Shown here piece by piece: positions 27,154 through 34,670 of a stretch of 64,000 nucleotides of DNA. A program made the position numbers and the translations under genes. This stretch comes from Maribacter sp. HTCC2170. Its GTDB lineage: Bacteria > Bacteroidota > Bacteroidia > Flavobacteriales > Flavobacteriaceae. The stretch covers positions 2,786,001-2,850,000 of the forward strand of contig NC_014472.1 in NCBI RefSeq assembly GCF_000153165.2. The letters run 5' to 3'. Under the pieces are notes generated by a model. It was not told the origin of the DNA. It saw only the letters and a list, made by a program, of their open reading frames with translations, and did not search any database. Position 1 is the stretch's first letter. Every line of letters begins with the position of its first letter.

Positions 27154-28722
27154 TTGGGCACAAGCGAAGCCAAAAAGAAAAGAATTGTAAAACAGCACAA
27201 AATAACCTGCTTGGAAATACAAAATAACACCTCTGAAAAGACACTTTACGACTATCAATTAGAAGATCTTAATAAGATATTCAATTGCTTGGAGGAATCT
27301 CCTGATAATTTAAATCTATTGTACCAATTGCCTACTGGTGGAGGTAAAACCGTCGTTTTCTCTGAAATCGCGAAAAGATATATATCAAAGACCAATAAGA
27401 AAGTGGTCGTGCTTACACATAGGATAGAGCTAAGCCAACAAACCTCTAAGATGTTGAGTGGTTTTGGGGTCAAGAATATGGTCATCAACAGTGAGGTCAA
27501 AGAACTCAAGGATCAAGATGAGTTCATGTGTTTCGTTGCTATGGTAGAGACCTTGAACAACAGACTGCAGGAAGAAAAGGTAGAGATCAACAATATTGGT
27601 TTGGTAATCATTGATGAGGCCCATTATAACTCATTCCGTAAGCTTTTTAAATATTTTGAGAATGCTGTGATTCTTGGGGTTACGGCCACACCGTTAAGTT
27701 CCAACATTAAACTTCCAATGAAGGATAATTACCAGAAATTAATTGTGGGTGAGTCAATCTCCGCATTGATTAAAAAAAGGTTTTTATCCAAGGCGAACAT
27801 GTACAATTATGATGTTAGCCTTCAGAGTTTAAAATTGGGTATCAATGGCGATTACACCGTTAAATCATCCGATGAACTTTACGGTAACCAAAGTATGTTG
27901 GGCAAGTTGCTAAATGCTTATAACGAGATCTCCAAAGGAAAGAAAACCTTGATTTTCAATAATGGTATCAACACCTCTATTTATGTGTATGAAACCTTTA
28001 AAAAAGCGGGACTCCCAATTCGTCATTTAGATAATAAGAACAGTGCGTCCGAGCGAAAAGAGATTTTACAGTGGTTTTCTGAAACTCCTGATGCCATCCT
28101 AACTTCTGTTAGTATTTTGACCACGGGTTTTGATGAACCTACGGTAGAAACCATTATGCTCAACAGGGCTACACGCTCTTTGACCTTGTACTTTCAAATG
28201 ATTGGTCGTGGGTCAAGGGTTTTACCAAAAAAGGAAGATTTTACCGTGGTTGACCTTGGAAACAATGTGGCACGTTTCGGATTATGGGACGCTCCCATTG
28301 ACTGGCAAGAGATTTTCCATTTCCCTGATTTCTACTTGGAAAATATTAAGAATGATGAGGATATTGAGCGGGAGTTTGTTTATGAAATGCCTGCGGCCCT
28401 TAGGTCTGAATTCTCAAAATCAGATAATATTGAATTTGACATAAAGGCAGAGTACAAAAAGGTATTTGCCCAAGGATTAAAATCCAAGATCGTTTTGGAG
28501 AATAGCATTCTGCAGCATGCGCAAATATGTGTTGAGAATTCTGAGGATGTGTTCGATGCGAGAATTCTGGCAAAATCCTTAAAAGAGGAAATATCTTTTA
28601 GGGTACGTCAATATTCCTATTGCATAATGAACAATACCAAGAATTACAAAGAATGGTTGGAGGAAGATTATGAGAGAAAGCTTCGTTCTGCCATTTCTCG
28701 GATGTTTGCTGAAAGAATGTAG
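27154..28722 (+). CDS. DEAD/DEAH-box (SF2) helicase
   Basis: A 522-residue superfamily-2 helicase. The Q-motif-like LYDYQLEDLNKI precedes Walker A TGGGKT (61-66). Motif Ia is VVLTHRIEL, motif II is IIDEAHYNS, motif III is VTATP and motif VI is QMIGRGSRVLP. The fold resembles the helicase part of type I/III restriction or UvrB-like enzymes (SSL2/RAD3-type repair helicases), without a nuclease domain. There is no upstream ATG in frame, so the TTG start at 27154 is the best available but uncertain. It probably remodels nucleic acid in repair. Confidence 0.85.
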   Translation: MGTSEAKKKRIVKQHKITCLEIQNNTSEKTLYDYQLEDLNKIFNCLEESPDNLNLLYQLPTGGGKTVVFSEIAKRYISKTNKKVVVLTHRIELSQQTSKMLSGFGVKNMVINSEVKELKDQDEFMCFVAMVETLNNRLQEEKVEINNIGLVIIDEAHYNSFRKLFKYFENAVILGVTATPLSSNIKLPMKDNYQKLIVGESISALIKKRFLSKANMYNYDVSLQSLKLGINGDYTVKSSDELYGNQSMLGKLLNAYNEISKGKKTLIFNNGINTSIYVYETFKKAGLPIRHLDNKNSASERKEILQWFSETPDAILTSVSILTTGFDEPTVETIMLNRATRSLTLYFQMIGRGSRVLPKKEDFTVVDLGNNVARFGLWDAPIDWQEIFHFPDFYLENIKNDEDIEREFVYEMPAALRSEFSKSDNIEFDIKAEYKKVFAQGLKSKIVLENSILQHAQICVENSEDVFDARILAKSLKEEISFRVRQYSYCIMNNTKNYKEWLEEDYERKLRSAISRMFAERM

Positions 28723-28806
28723 TTCTTTTAGATTTGGTCTTCGTTGCATTGCAATCCTTGTTTCTTGGAACAGCAACTCGCATATGCTTTAATTTTGGTT
28801 TGAAAG

Positions 28807-30048
28807 ATGCAAATAAAATCCCTTCTTATCATCGGCTATACATGGCCCGAGCCAACTACAACGGCTGCGGGAAACAGAATGTTACAACTCATACGTTTTT
28901 TCAAGGAGCGGGGCTTTAAAATCACTTTTGCCAGTACCGCAGGACCTTCGGAGTATTCACTTGATTTAGAGGTAGAGGGAATTCAAAGTGAATCTATTGA
29001 ACTGAATAATTCTTCTTTTAATGATTTTGTAATTGGTTTAAATCCTGATGCGATACTGTTCGACCGGTATTTGACCGAAGAACAATTTGGGTGGCGTGTG
29101 GCGGAATCGGTTCCAAATGCCCTGCGTATGCTGGATACTGAGGATTTACACTCACTCAGACTGGTTCGTGAAAAATGTTTTAAATCCGGACAAAAGTTCA
29201 CAGCTGAACTTTGGTTACAGGATGATTTGACCAAACGTGAAATAGCTGCTATATATCGTTCTGACCTGTCACTGATCATTTCCACCTATGAGATGCAATT
29301 GTTGACCGAAGTACTGCATCTCGACGAACGCTTTTTAGTGCACCTGCCTTTTCAATTGAAAGAATTAACGGCGGATGAACAAAATTCTTGGCCTCCTTTT
29401 ACAAATCGAAACAATTTTATCTGCATCGGAAATGGTAAACATGCGCCCAATATTGATGCCATTAAATGGTTGAAAAAAGAGATTTGGCCATTGATCAGAA
29501 AAGCACTACCAAAAGCGGAGTTACACGTTTATGGTGCCTATTTGCCGGAACACATACAGCAAATGCATAAACCTTCAGCGGGTTTTCTGGTAAAAGGATG
29601 GGCAAAAAATGTACAAGAGGTAATGCAGAATGGTCGCGTGAATTTGGCTCCTTTGCGCTTTGGTGCGGGAATCAAAGGAAAGTTGGTAAGTGCTATGCAA
29701 TGCGGTACTCCAAGTGTAACGACTGGAATAGGAGCAGAGGGTATGCACGGAGAGTTACCGTGGAATGGTAGTATTGAGGATTCTGCAGAAGCAATTGCAA
29801 CGGCTGCGATTGATTTGTACCTGAATGAGGAAAAATGGTATACAGCCCAAACAAACGGAATAGATATCATCAATACGTTCTATGATGAAAGGCAATTGAA
29901 CGATAGGTTGCTGAACAAAATTGAAACTATTCAAAACAATCCGGAAAACCATAGAAACCAAAACTTCATAGGTTCGCTATTGTTGCATCAAACCATGGCA
30001 AGTACCAAATACATGTCTAAATGGATTGAGGAAAAGAACAAGAAATAG
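28807..30048 (+). CDS. Family 1-type glycosyltransferase (GT-B)
   Basis: A 413-residue cytoplasmic GT-B protein. The N-terminal half begins SLLIIGYTWPEPTTTAAGNR and contains LDTEDLHSLR. The C-terminal nucleotide-sugar half has FICIGNGKHAPNIDAIKWL, VKGWAKNVQEVM and the donor-site LAPLRFGAGIKGKLVSAM followed by GTPSVTT. These are marks of GT4-like retaining transferases. The acceptor is unknown. It lies alone between the helicase and a convergent YcaQ-like gene (6-nt gap), not in a polysaccharide cluster. Confidence 0.82.
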   Translation: MQIKSLLIIGYTWPEPTTTAAGNRMLQLIRFFKERGFKITFASTAGPSEYSLDLEVEGIQSESIELNNSSFNDFVIGLNPDAILFDRYLTEEQFGWRVAESVPNALRMLDTEDLHSLRLVREKCFKSGQKFTAELWLQDDLTKREIAAIYRSDLSLIISTYEMQLLTEVLHLDERFLVHLPFQLKELTADEQNSWPPFTNRNNFICIGNGKHAPNIDAIKWLKKEIWPLIRKALPKAELHVYGAYLPEHIQQMHKPSAGFLVKGWAKNVQEVMQNGRVNLAPLRFGAGIKGKLVSAMQCGTPSVTTGIGAEGMHGELPWNGSIEDSAEAIATAAIDLYLNEEKWYTAQTNGIDIINTFYDERQLNDRLLNKIETIQNNPENHRNQNFIGSLLLHQTMASTKYMSKWIEEKNKK

Positions 30049-30053
30049 CAGAG

Positions 30054-31262
30054 TTATTTGAAATAACCATCCACGCTTCCCAATAGTGCTGTTTTAAAGC
30101 CGGTGGGAGAGGTTTTATGCACTTTTAAGCTAGTACAGCTGTTGAATTGCATAAATGCATCCAATTCTTTTGCGAGGGCATTGGCAAAGCGTTCTGTTTG
30201 TTTAAGGGTTGGTTCCAAATGAAGTTGATGAATATGCATTACAGCGGTTTTTCTATCTGCCTTACAATCCATTCGCGCTACCAGTTTGCCATTCCATAAA
30301 ATGGGCAGGACAAAATAACCGAATTTTCGTTTGGCCGCGGGCACATAACACTCCAGCAAATAATCAAATTCAAATAAATGTGAAATCCGTTTTCGTTGGA
30401 TGATCAAGTTGTCAAAGGGCGACAATATTTTACAGCTGTTTCGTTTTAGGGGGTTTTTCAATAAATCAAGGGAAGAAGGTAAAACATGATAAACAATATC
30501 CTTTACCTTGATTTGTTGTACTTCTCCATTTAAAACCATCTCATTTAAAGCCGCAATGATATTCTTTTTGGTGTTCTTCAACAGATAAGCCATTTCTGCG
30601 GCCAGTCCCAATCCGTTTGCTTTAAGGTAGCGTGTGATTAAAAACCGGGTATGCTCTGTTGTCGTTGGCATTGTAAAATCAACATCGCTAGGTAGAACAC
30701 GTTCGGTCAGATCATAGACCTTATGAAAGTTCTTTCGAGTACTTACCATCAGTTCTCCTTGCATATACAGCAGTTCCAGGGCCTGCTTTGTAGGTTTGGT
30801 TTGCCATTCCCCCAATTTTTTGCCCTTGTTTTCAAAATCTTTTACCATCAATGGGCCTTCAGATTCAATTCGTTTGCGAACCAATTTCATGAGCTTGGTA
30901 TTGGGTTTGTACCAATGATAATCCTTTCCGTTTGCGATTGCCTCTTTTCGTGGTAAACTAAAGCGGTAATCTTTCATGGGAAGGTAGGCTGCGGCATGGG
31001 CCCAATATTCAAAAATGTTCTTGTCGAACATCAATTGCTCCAAGTGCGAGGTTCTATATCTAGGATTACGGTTCCATAAGGTATGATGGTGCGCCCTTTG
31101 AATGGTTGATATGGTATCAATCTGAATATATCCCAAATGTTCTATTGCCCCTAGAGTACCATTGAGGCCAGTGCCATTTTGTTTTGCCGGTGGAATACGT
31201 TGCGAATGCAAAGCAATTTTTTGGGCCAGGGCAAGTGAAATTGATTCAATTGGTTTGGTCAT
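30054..31262 (-). CDS. YcaQ/winged-helix DNA crosslink-repair glycosylase family
   Basis: A 402-residue protein of the HTH_42/YcaQ family, whose studied members unhook DNA interstrand crosslinks. Signatures are LGYIQIDTISTIQRAHHHTLWNR, where family members carry a QxD-type active-site motif (QID here), and YWAHAAAYLP. Three winged-helix modules follow, and LSPFDNLIIQRKRISHLFEFDYLLECY lies in the C-terminal beta-barrel, cited here as LSPFDNLIIQR. Length fits the family. Its start overlaps the end of a 57-residue frame on the same strand by 17 nt, so the two may be coupled. Confidence 0.82.
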   Translation of the reverse strand: MTKPIESISLALAQKIALHSQRIPPAKQNGTGLNGTLGAIEHLGYIQIDTISTIQRAHHHTLWNRNPRYRTSHLEQLMFDKNIFEYWAHAAAYLPMKDYRFSLPRKEAIANGKDYHWYKPNTKLMKLVRKRIESEGPLMVKDFENKGKKLGEWQTKPTKQALELLYMQGELMVSTRKNFHKVYDLTERVLPSDVDFTMPTTTEHTRFLITRYLKANGLGLAAEMAYLLKNTKKNIIAALNEMVLNGEVQQIKVKDIVYHVLPSSLDLLKNPLKRNSCKILSPFDNLIIQRKRISHLFEFDYLLECYVPAAKRKFGYFVLPILWNGKLVARMDCKADRKTAVMHIHQLHLEPTLKQTERFANALAKELDAFMQFNSCTSLKVHKTSPTGFKTALLGSVDGYFK

Positions 31263-31419
31263 GGTCTACTGGAATGTTCATTTTGTTCATCAGTTGATGC
31301 AAAATGCCAACTGTAATGCCACTAAAATAATAATAACATGGTAATTTAAATTGTCTTTTATCTTCTAAAATCACCTTAAGAATCAAGTTGCCGCCCTCTT
31401 TTTCACCGTTAAACGACAT
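31246..31419 (-). CDS. Putative small protein (57 aa) overlapping the YcaQ-like gene
   Basis: An uninterrupted ATG-to-TGA frame of 57 codons beginning MSFNGEKEGGNLILKVILED and continuing with a KLPCYYYFSGITVGILHQLM segment. The composition is protein-like: alternating strand residues, then one amphipathic helix. Its 3' end overlaps the next gene on the same strand by 17 nt, as in coupled genes. Its first seven codons lie inside the conserved leader of the peptide gene running the other way. No family recognised; no signal peptide. Confidence 0.4.
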   Translation of the reverse strand: MSFNGEKEGGNLILKVILEDKRQFKLPCYYYFSGITVGILHQLMNKMNIPVDHDQTN

Positions 31420-31578
31420 ACTTTTTCGGTAAGCGGTTTTGGAGGTTGTTTCCGTTCACCGAGGCTTTTTTGCACTTCATCCTAATTTTTGTCAAATAAC
31501 GATAAATAGGGGCGTTCAGCGAATCATGACCCCCTAAAATACACTTGTTGCGGTTATCATTATATAACAAAACAAGTC
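31399..31578 (+). repeat. Conserved ~180-bp leader, copy 1
   Basis: First of three copies of a leader placed directly before a small secreted-peptide gene. It contains ACCG boxes: CACCG (31404), CGGTAA (31427) and TCACCG (31456). A second block, CAAATAACGATAAATAGGG then CGTTCAGCGAA, and a third, CTAAAATACACTTGTTGCGG, come before the ATG. Copies 1 and 2 are nearly identical over 180 bp. The boxes ACCGTTAAA and TCCGTTCAC each miss the LytTR half-site consensus by one base. Confidence 0.8.
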
Positions 31579-31821
31579 ATGAAAGCAATCGTAACAATCA
31601 TCTTTATCATCTTCTTCGGAATCACTGCTCAAGCTAATAATGAAGTAAAAGAAATAGAAGTTGTAACAATTGAATTGACTGTAGTGTTGACTTTAGAAAC
31701 AAAAAATGAGGTTAAGACTGAAACTACTACTGAAGTTGCCCGTTTATACAAATTCAAAAACTCTAGAATTAAGAAAGCACTTTCTTTTACAACAAAAAGA
31801 AACAAAGCTAAAATGGCTTAA
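31579..31821 (+). CDS. Small secreted peptide, family copy 1 (80 aa)
   Basis: An 80-residue preprotein: signal peptide MKAIVTIIFIIFFGITAQA, an acidic, Thr/Val-rich middle, and a strongly basic end containing ARLYKFKNSRIKKALSFTTK. The mature form is about 61 residues with opposite charge at its two ends and no Cys. Copy 2 at 32344 has the same signal and an identical last ~37 residues, but a different N-terminal mature segment (NNEVKEIEVV versus QNNTKEVKVE). The role is unknown; the shared leader implies common strong regulation. Confidence 0.72.
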   Translation: MKAIVTIIFIIFFGITAQANNEVKEIEVVTIELTVVLTLETKNEVKTETTTEVARLYKFKNSRIKKALSFTTKRNKAKMA

Positions 31822-31872
31822 TTAATAGTAAGGGGTAAAAAGTAATAAGTACTAAGTATGGGATGAAATAGT

Positions 31873-32094
31873 TTACAAAGTTCTAAGGTAGACATCCAAC
31901 AGTTGTTTATCTGAAAACCATAACTTTTGGTTGGTTTCTTTTTCCTGGTGAAGAATCAAAACAAAGCCATCATTGTATTTCCTTATTTCGTGACTTTCTG
32001 TTTGTAGAAGAATTTCGGAAGTGTTCGATTCATTGCTGAACAATGAAAAAACAGTTTGTAAGGTTCTTTTTCTAAGAAGGGACATGTACTTCAT
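31873..32094 (-). CDS. Small hypothetical protein (73 aa)
   Basis: A 73-residue cytoplasmic frame between the two near-identical peptide genes, on the opposite strand. It begins MKYMSLLRKRTLQTVFSLFS and ends with a well-formed strand-helix pattern (FVLILHQEKETNQKLWFSDK, then LLDVYLRTL). No family recognised. Its presence inside the duplicated array suggests the array was not made by one simple tandem copy event, or that this frame was present between the copies from the start. Confidence 0.45.
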   Translation of the reverse strand: MKYMSLLRKRTLQTVFSLFSNESNTSEILLQTESHEIRKYNDGFVLILHQEKETNQKLWFSDKQLLDVYLRTL

Positions 32095-32163
32095 TCCGAA
32101 TATATTTGGGTTTAGAACGCTAAAAACACCCAGTTATTTCACTTTTTGAGTTTCAGACCGTAG

Positions 32164-32343
32164 TTTTTCACCGATTAAAGGCATGCTTTTTCGGTAAGCG
32201 GTTTTGGAGGTTGTTTCCGTTCACCGATGCTTTTTTGCACTTTACCCTAATTATTGTCAAATAACGATAAATAGGGGCGTTCAGCGAATCATGACCCCCT
32301 AAAATACACTTGTTGCGGTTATCATTATATAACAAAACAAGTC
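32164..32343 (+). repeat. Conserved ~180-bp leader, copy 2
   Basis: Second copy of the leader, exactly as far from its ATG as copy 1 and almost identical to it. The first box reads CACCGATTAA instead of CACCGTTAAA. The blocks with CGGTAAGCGG, CCGTTCACCGA, CGTTCAGCGAA and CTTGTTGCGG are kept. Confidence 0.8.
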
Positions 32344-32586
32344 ATGAAAGCAATCGTAACAATCATCTTTATCATCTTCTTCGGAATCACTGCTCAAGCT
32401 CAGAACAATACCAAAGAGGTAAAAGTGGAAACAATTGAAATGACTGTAGTGTTGACTTCAGAAACAAAAAATGAGGTTAAGACTGAAACTACTACTGAAG
32501 TTGCACGTTTATACAAATTCAAAAACTCTAGAATTAAGAAAGCACTTTCTTTTACAACAAAAAGAAACAAAGCTAAAATGGCTTAA
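32344..32586 (+). CDS. Small secreted peptide, family copy 2 (80 aa)
   Basis: An 80-residue paralogue of the peptide at 31579, with signal MKAIVTIIFIIFFGITAQA and the C-terminal KFKNSRIKKALSFTTKRNKA block unchanged. The first ~12 mature residues differ (QNNTKEVKVETIEM). The near-identical flanking DNA shows a recent duplication or gene conversion; the variable patch lies just after the signal cleavage site. A bidirectional terminator follows and is shared with the convergent arsM. Confidence 0.72.
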   Translation: MKAIVTIIFIIFFGITAQAQNNTKEVKVETIEMTVVLTSETKNEVKTETTTEVARLYKFKNSRIKKALSFTTKRNKAKMA

Positions 32587-32606
32587 TACCTTTAAAATGA
32601 ATTCAT

Positions 32607-32643
32607 AAAAAACCCAGTACATTCAAAACGTACTGGGTTTTTT
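32607..32643. terminator. Bidirectional terminator
   Basis: AAAAAACCCAGTAC and its complement form a 14-bp stem around a 9-nt loop, with T and A runs on either side. It serves the peptide gene (+) and arsM (-). Confidence 0.85.
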
Positions 32644-32680
32644 TATTACTAGTTGATAGTTCAACTACTATCTTATCCTG

Positions 32681-33568
32681 TTAGCAACATCCACTAGAGG
32701 GTGAACAACACGAATCATCTTGTAATTCGCTAAGGTTCACTTTTGGCTTTTCCTGTTTCTCACCTGGTTTCTCGGCATAGGCGGTAATACTGAAAATTCC
32801 TGTCCCACCATTGTTAAAGGCTTTTGTTTCTTCTGGGGATAGGTACTTCTCCAATATGTCATTGGGAATTACGATGGGCTTTTCCTTTTGCACCTTAAGG
32901 TTCATGAACCCTTTATCCTCGATAATCTTTAGATAGTCTTCTTTTTGAATAGCTCCCGCAACACAACCCGCATACATTTCAGCATCGGCTTTTAAAGCTT
33001 CAGGCAGGTTGCCAACCAAAACAATATCTGAAACACTAAAATGACCACCAGGTTTTAAGACCCTGAACATTTCACCAATTACCTTATTCTTGTTTGGTAC
33101 AAGGTTCAATACACAGTTACTTACAATAACATCGGCCACTTCATCGCTCACAGGCATGGCATCAATATCACCTTCTCTAAACTCTACATTATTATAGCCT
33201 AACTTTTCAGCATTTATTCTGGCCTTTTCAATCATTATTGGTGTAAAGTCGATTCCTAGGACCTTGCCTTCACTTCCTGTTTCATGTCGGGCCACAAAAC
33301 AATCATTTCCGGCTCCCGAACCCAAATCAATTACTGTATCGCCTTTTTTGATTTTTGCAAACTCTGTTGGTAGCCCACAGCCCAAGCCTAAATCAGCATC
33401 CTCTACATAACCATCAGTTTCGGTATAATCGTCCATCATAATGTTATATACCTTGTTCGATGGGGTAGTGGCACCACAACAAGAGGAAGCGTTTTCCGCT
33501 TTTCCCTGTTCCGCGATTTTTGCGTAGCGCTCTTTTACGATATTTTTTAATTCCTGTTCTTCTTTCAT
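32681..33568 (-). CDS. arsM: Arsenite S-adenosylmethionine methyltransferase
   Basis: A 295-residue SAM methyltransferase that methylates As(III). The SAM loop is VIDLGSGAGND. The arsenic-binding cysteines match the ArsM family: LGLGCGLP, SNCVLN and AGCVAGA, plus Cys30-Cys31 near the N-terminus and a Cys-rich tail (DSCCSPSSGCC). It lies 42 nt downstream of an ArsR-type repressor gene on the same strand, so expression is presumably arsenite-induced. No arsenite pump or arsenate reductase lies next to it in this window. Confidence 0.92.
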   Translation of the reverse strand: MKEEQELKNIVKERYAKIAEQGKAENASSCCGATTPSNKVYNIMMDDYTETDGYVEDADLGLGCGLPTEFAKIKKGDTVIDLGSGAGNDCFVARHETGSEGKVLGIDFTPIMIEKARINAEKLGYNNVEFREGDIDAMPVSDEVADVIVSNCVLNLVPNKNKVIGEMFRVLKPGGHFSVSDIVLVGNLPEALKADAEMYAGCVAGAIQKEDYLKIIEDKGFMNLKVQKEKPIVIPNDILEKYLSPEETKAFNNGGTGIFSITAYAEKPGEKQEKPKVNLSELQDDSCCSPSSGCC

Positions 33569-33610
33569 TGTATTGAATTTTAATATGATTACGGACTGGC
33601 ATCTAAATTT

Positions 33611-33937
33611 TTAGCAACAGTCCTCTTTGGTATCTAGATTTAAAAAAAGGGTCATGACATTCTTCATCTTTGCCCAATTCTCTCTGTGAATACAATAACA
33701 AACACTGGTGCCATCAATATTTCCTTTGATCAACCCAATTCGTTTCAATTCTTTTAAGTGTTGGGAAATTGTTGGTTGGGCCAAACCTATTTCATCAACC
33801 AAATCTCCACAGACACATGCATTCAGCTTAAATAGATGCTGTATAATAGAGACTCTTGCAGGGTGTCCTATGGCTTTCGCCATAAGCGCAATCTCATTTT
33901 GACTTTCAGTAAATATTTCGGTTTTGGTAATTCCCAT
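33611..33937 (-). CDS. arsR: ArsR/SmtB-family metalloregulator
   Basis: A 108-residue winged-helix repressor. The recognition helix is AQPTISQHLKELKRIGL (53-69). The As(III) site is probably CVC (Cys41 and Cys43) at the start of helix 3, the classical ArsR ELCVCDL position. Cys80, Cys82 and a terminal Cys-Cys pair are further thiols. It is the first gene of the arsR-arsM unit, with a near-palindromic site about 20 bp upstream of its start. Confidence 0.9.
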   Translation of the reverse strand: MGITKTEIFTESQNEIALMAKAIGHPARVSIIQHLFKLNACVCGDLVDEIGLAQPTISQHLKELKRIGLIKGNIDGTSVCYCIHRENWAKMKNVMTLFLNLDTKEDCC

Positions 33938-33956
33938 GACTCTAAAAATATATTCA

Positions 33957-33970
33957 TTGCAATATTACGA
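33957..33970. promoter_or_regulatory. Candidate ArsR operator
   Basis: TTGCAATATTACGA is an imperfect palindrome centred on AATATT. It lies 20 bp before the arsR start, where an autoregulated ArsR protein would bind. Confidence 0.45.
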
Positions 33971-34107
33971 TTAATAGGAATATAAAGAAACAATTTTGAC
34001 GAATTTAAAAGAACATCTTTCAAAGTAATAAAGGAAAGCAATCAGCGGGAACAAAAAAGAGTGCAGATGTACAGGTTTTTACCAATTTTGGAAAAACGAG
34101 TGTGTTT

Positions 34108-34284
34108 TTTTTACCGTCAAAAGGCAGCTTTTACCGTTAAGCTGTTTTGGGCCTGTTCCTGTTGACCGATGTAATTTTGCACTTTATCCTAGATTTTGCC
34201 AAATACCGATAAATTAGGGCGTTCAGCGAATTGTAATCATCTAAAATACACTTGTTACGCTTAGTATTATATAACCAAGTCTAT
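34108..34284 (+). repeat. Conserved leader, divergent copy 3
   Basis: A diverged copy of the leader seen at 31399 and 32164. ACCG boxes lie at 34113, 34133 and 34165, and the middle one (ACCGTTAAG) is a full match to the LytTR half-site pattern. The blocks TTTGCACTTTATCCTAGATT, CCGATAAATTAGGGCGTTCA and CTAAAATACACTTGTTACGC are recognisably the same as in copies 1 and 2. Confidence 0.7.
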
Positions 34285-34578
34285 ATGAAAGCAATTGCAA
34301 CTATCCTCCTTATCTTCTTTTTTGGAATAACCGCCCAGGCGCAGGACATTACCAAAGACATAAAAGTTGAACCAATACTAATGACCATTGTTGACTCTAC
34401 AACTTTTGCAGCAAAAAACGATAATAGCATTGAATCACTACCAGAGTTGCTTGTTTATACAAATACAAGAGCTCCGGAATTGGAAAACCGCTTTCTTTTA
34501 TTGCAAAAGGAAACAAAACAAAAATGGCAAAAATTAAGGTACGACATACGAAGCAATAGGAACAAGGTTCGCTATTAG
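34285..34578 (+). CDS. Small secreted peptide, divergent family copy 3 (97 aa)
   Basis: A 97-residue preprotein. I start at ATG 34285, which gives signal MKAIATILLIFFFGITAQA, almost the same as copies 1 and 2; the TTG-type start at 34252 lies inside the leader. The mature part is different: acidic and Thr-rich (DITKDIKVEPILMTIVDSTT), then a basic Gln/Lys/Arg-rich end. Charge layout (acidic then basic) is kept while sequence is not. This supports a fast-evolving family under shared control. Confidence 0.65.
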   Translation: MKAIATILLIFFFGITAQAQDITKDIKVEPILMTIVDSTTFAAKNDNSIESLPELLVYTNTRAPELENRFLLLQKETKQKWQKLRYDIRSNRNKVRY

Positions 34579-34670
34579 TACGCTCTTAATATTTGTGTTT
34601 ATTCAAGAGCACAATTTCGTTATCGGCTACTGTATGTTGGGGGTCCCGTAAAGTATGTATTATACACCTT

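Noticed and set aside
31579-32586. Copies 1 and 2 considered as an assembly duplication artefact
   Set aside because: The mature N-termini, the first leader box and the intervening 340 bp differ, so they are two real loci.
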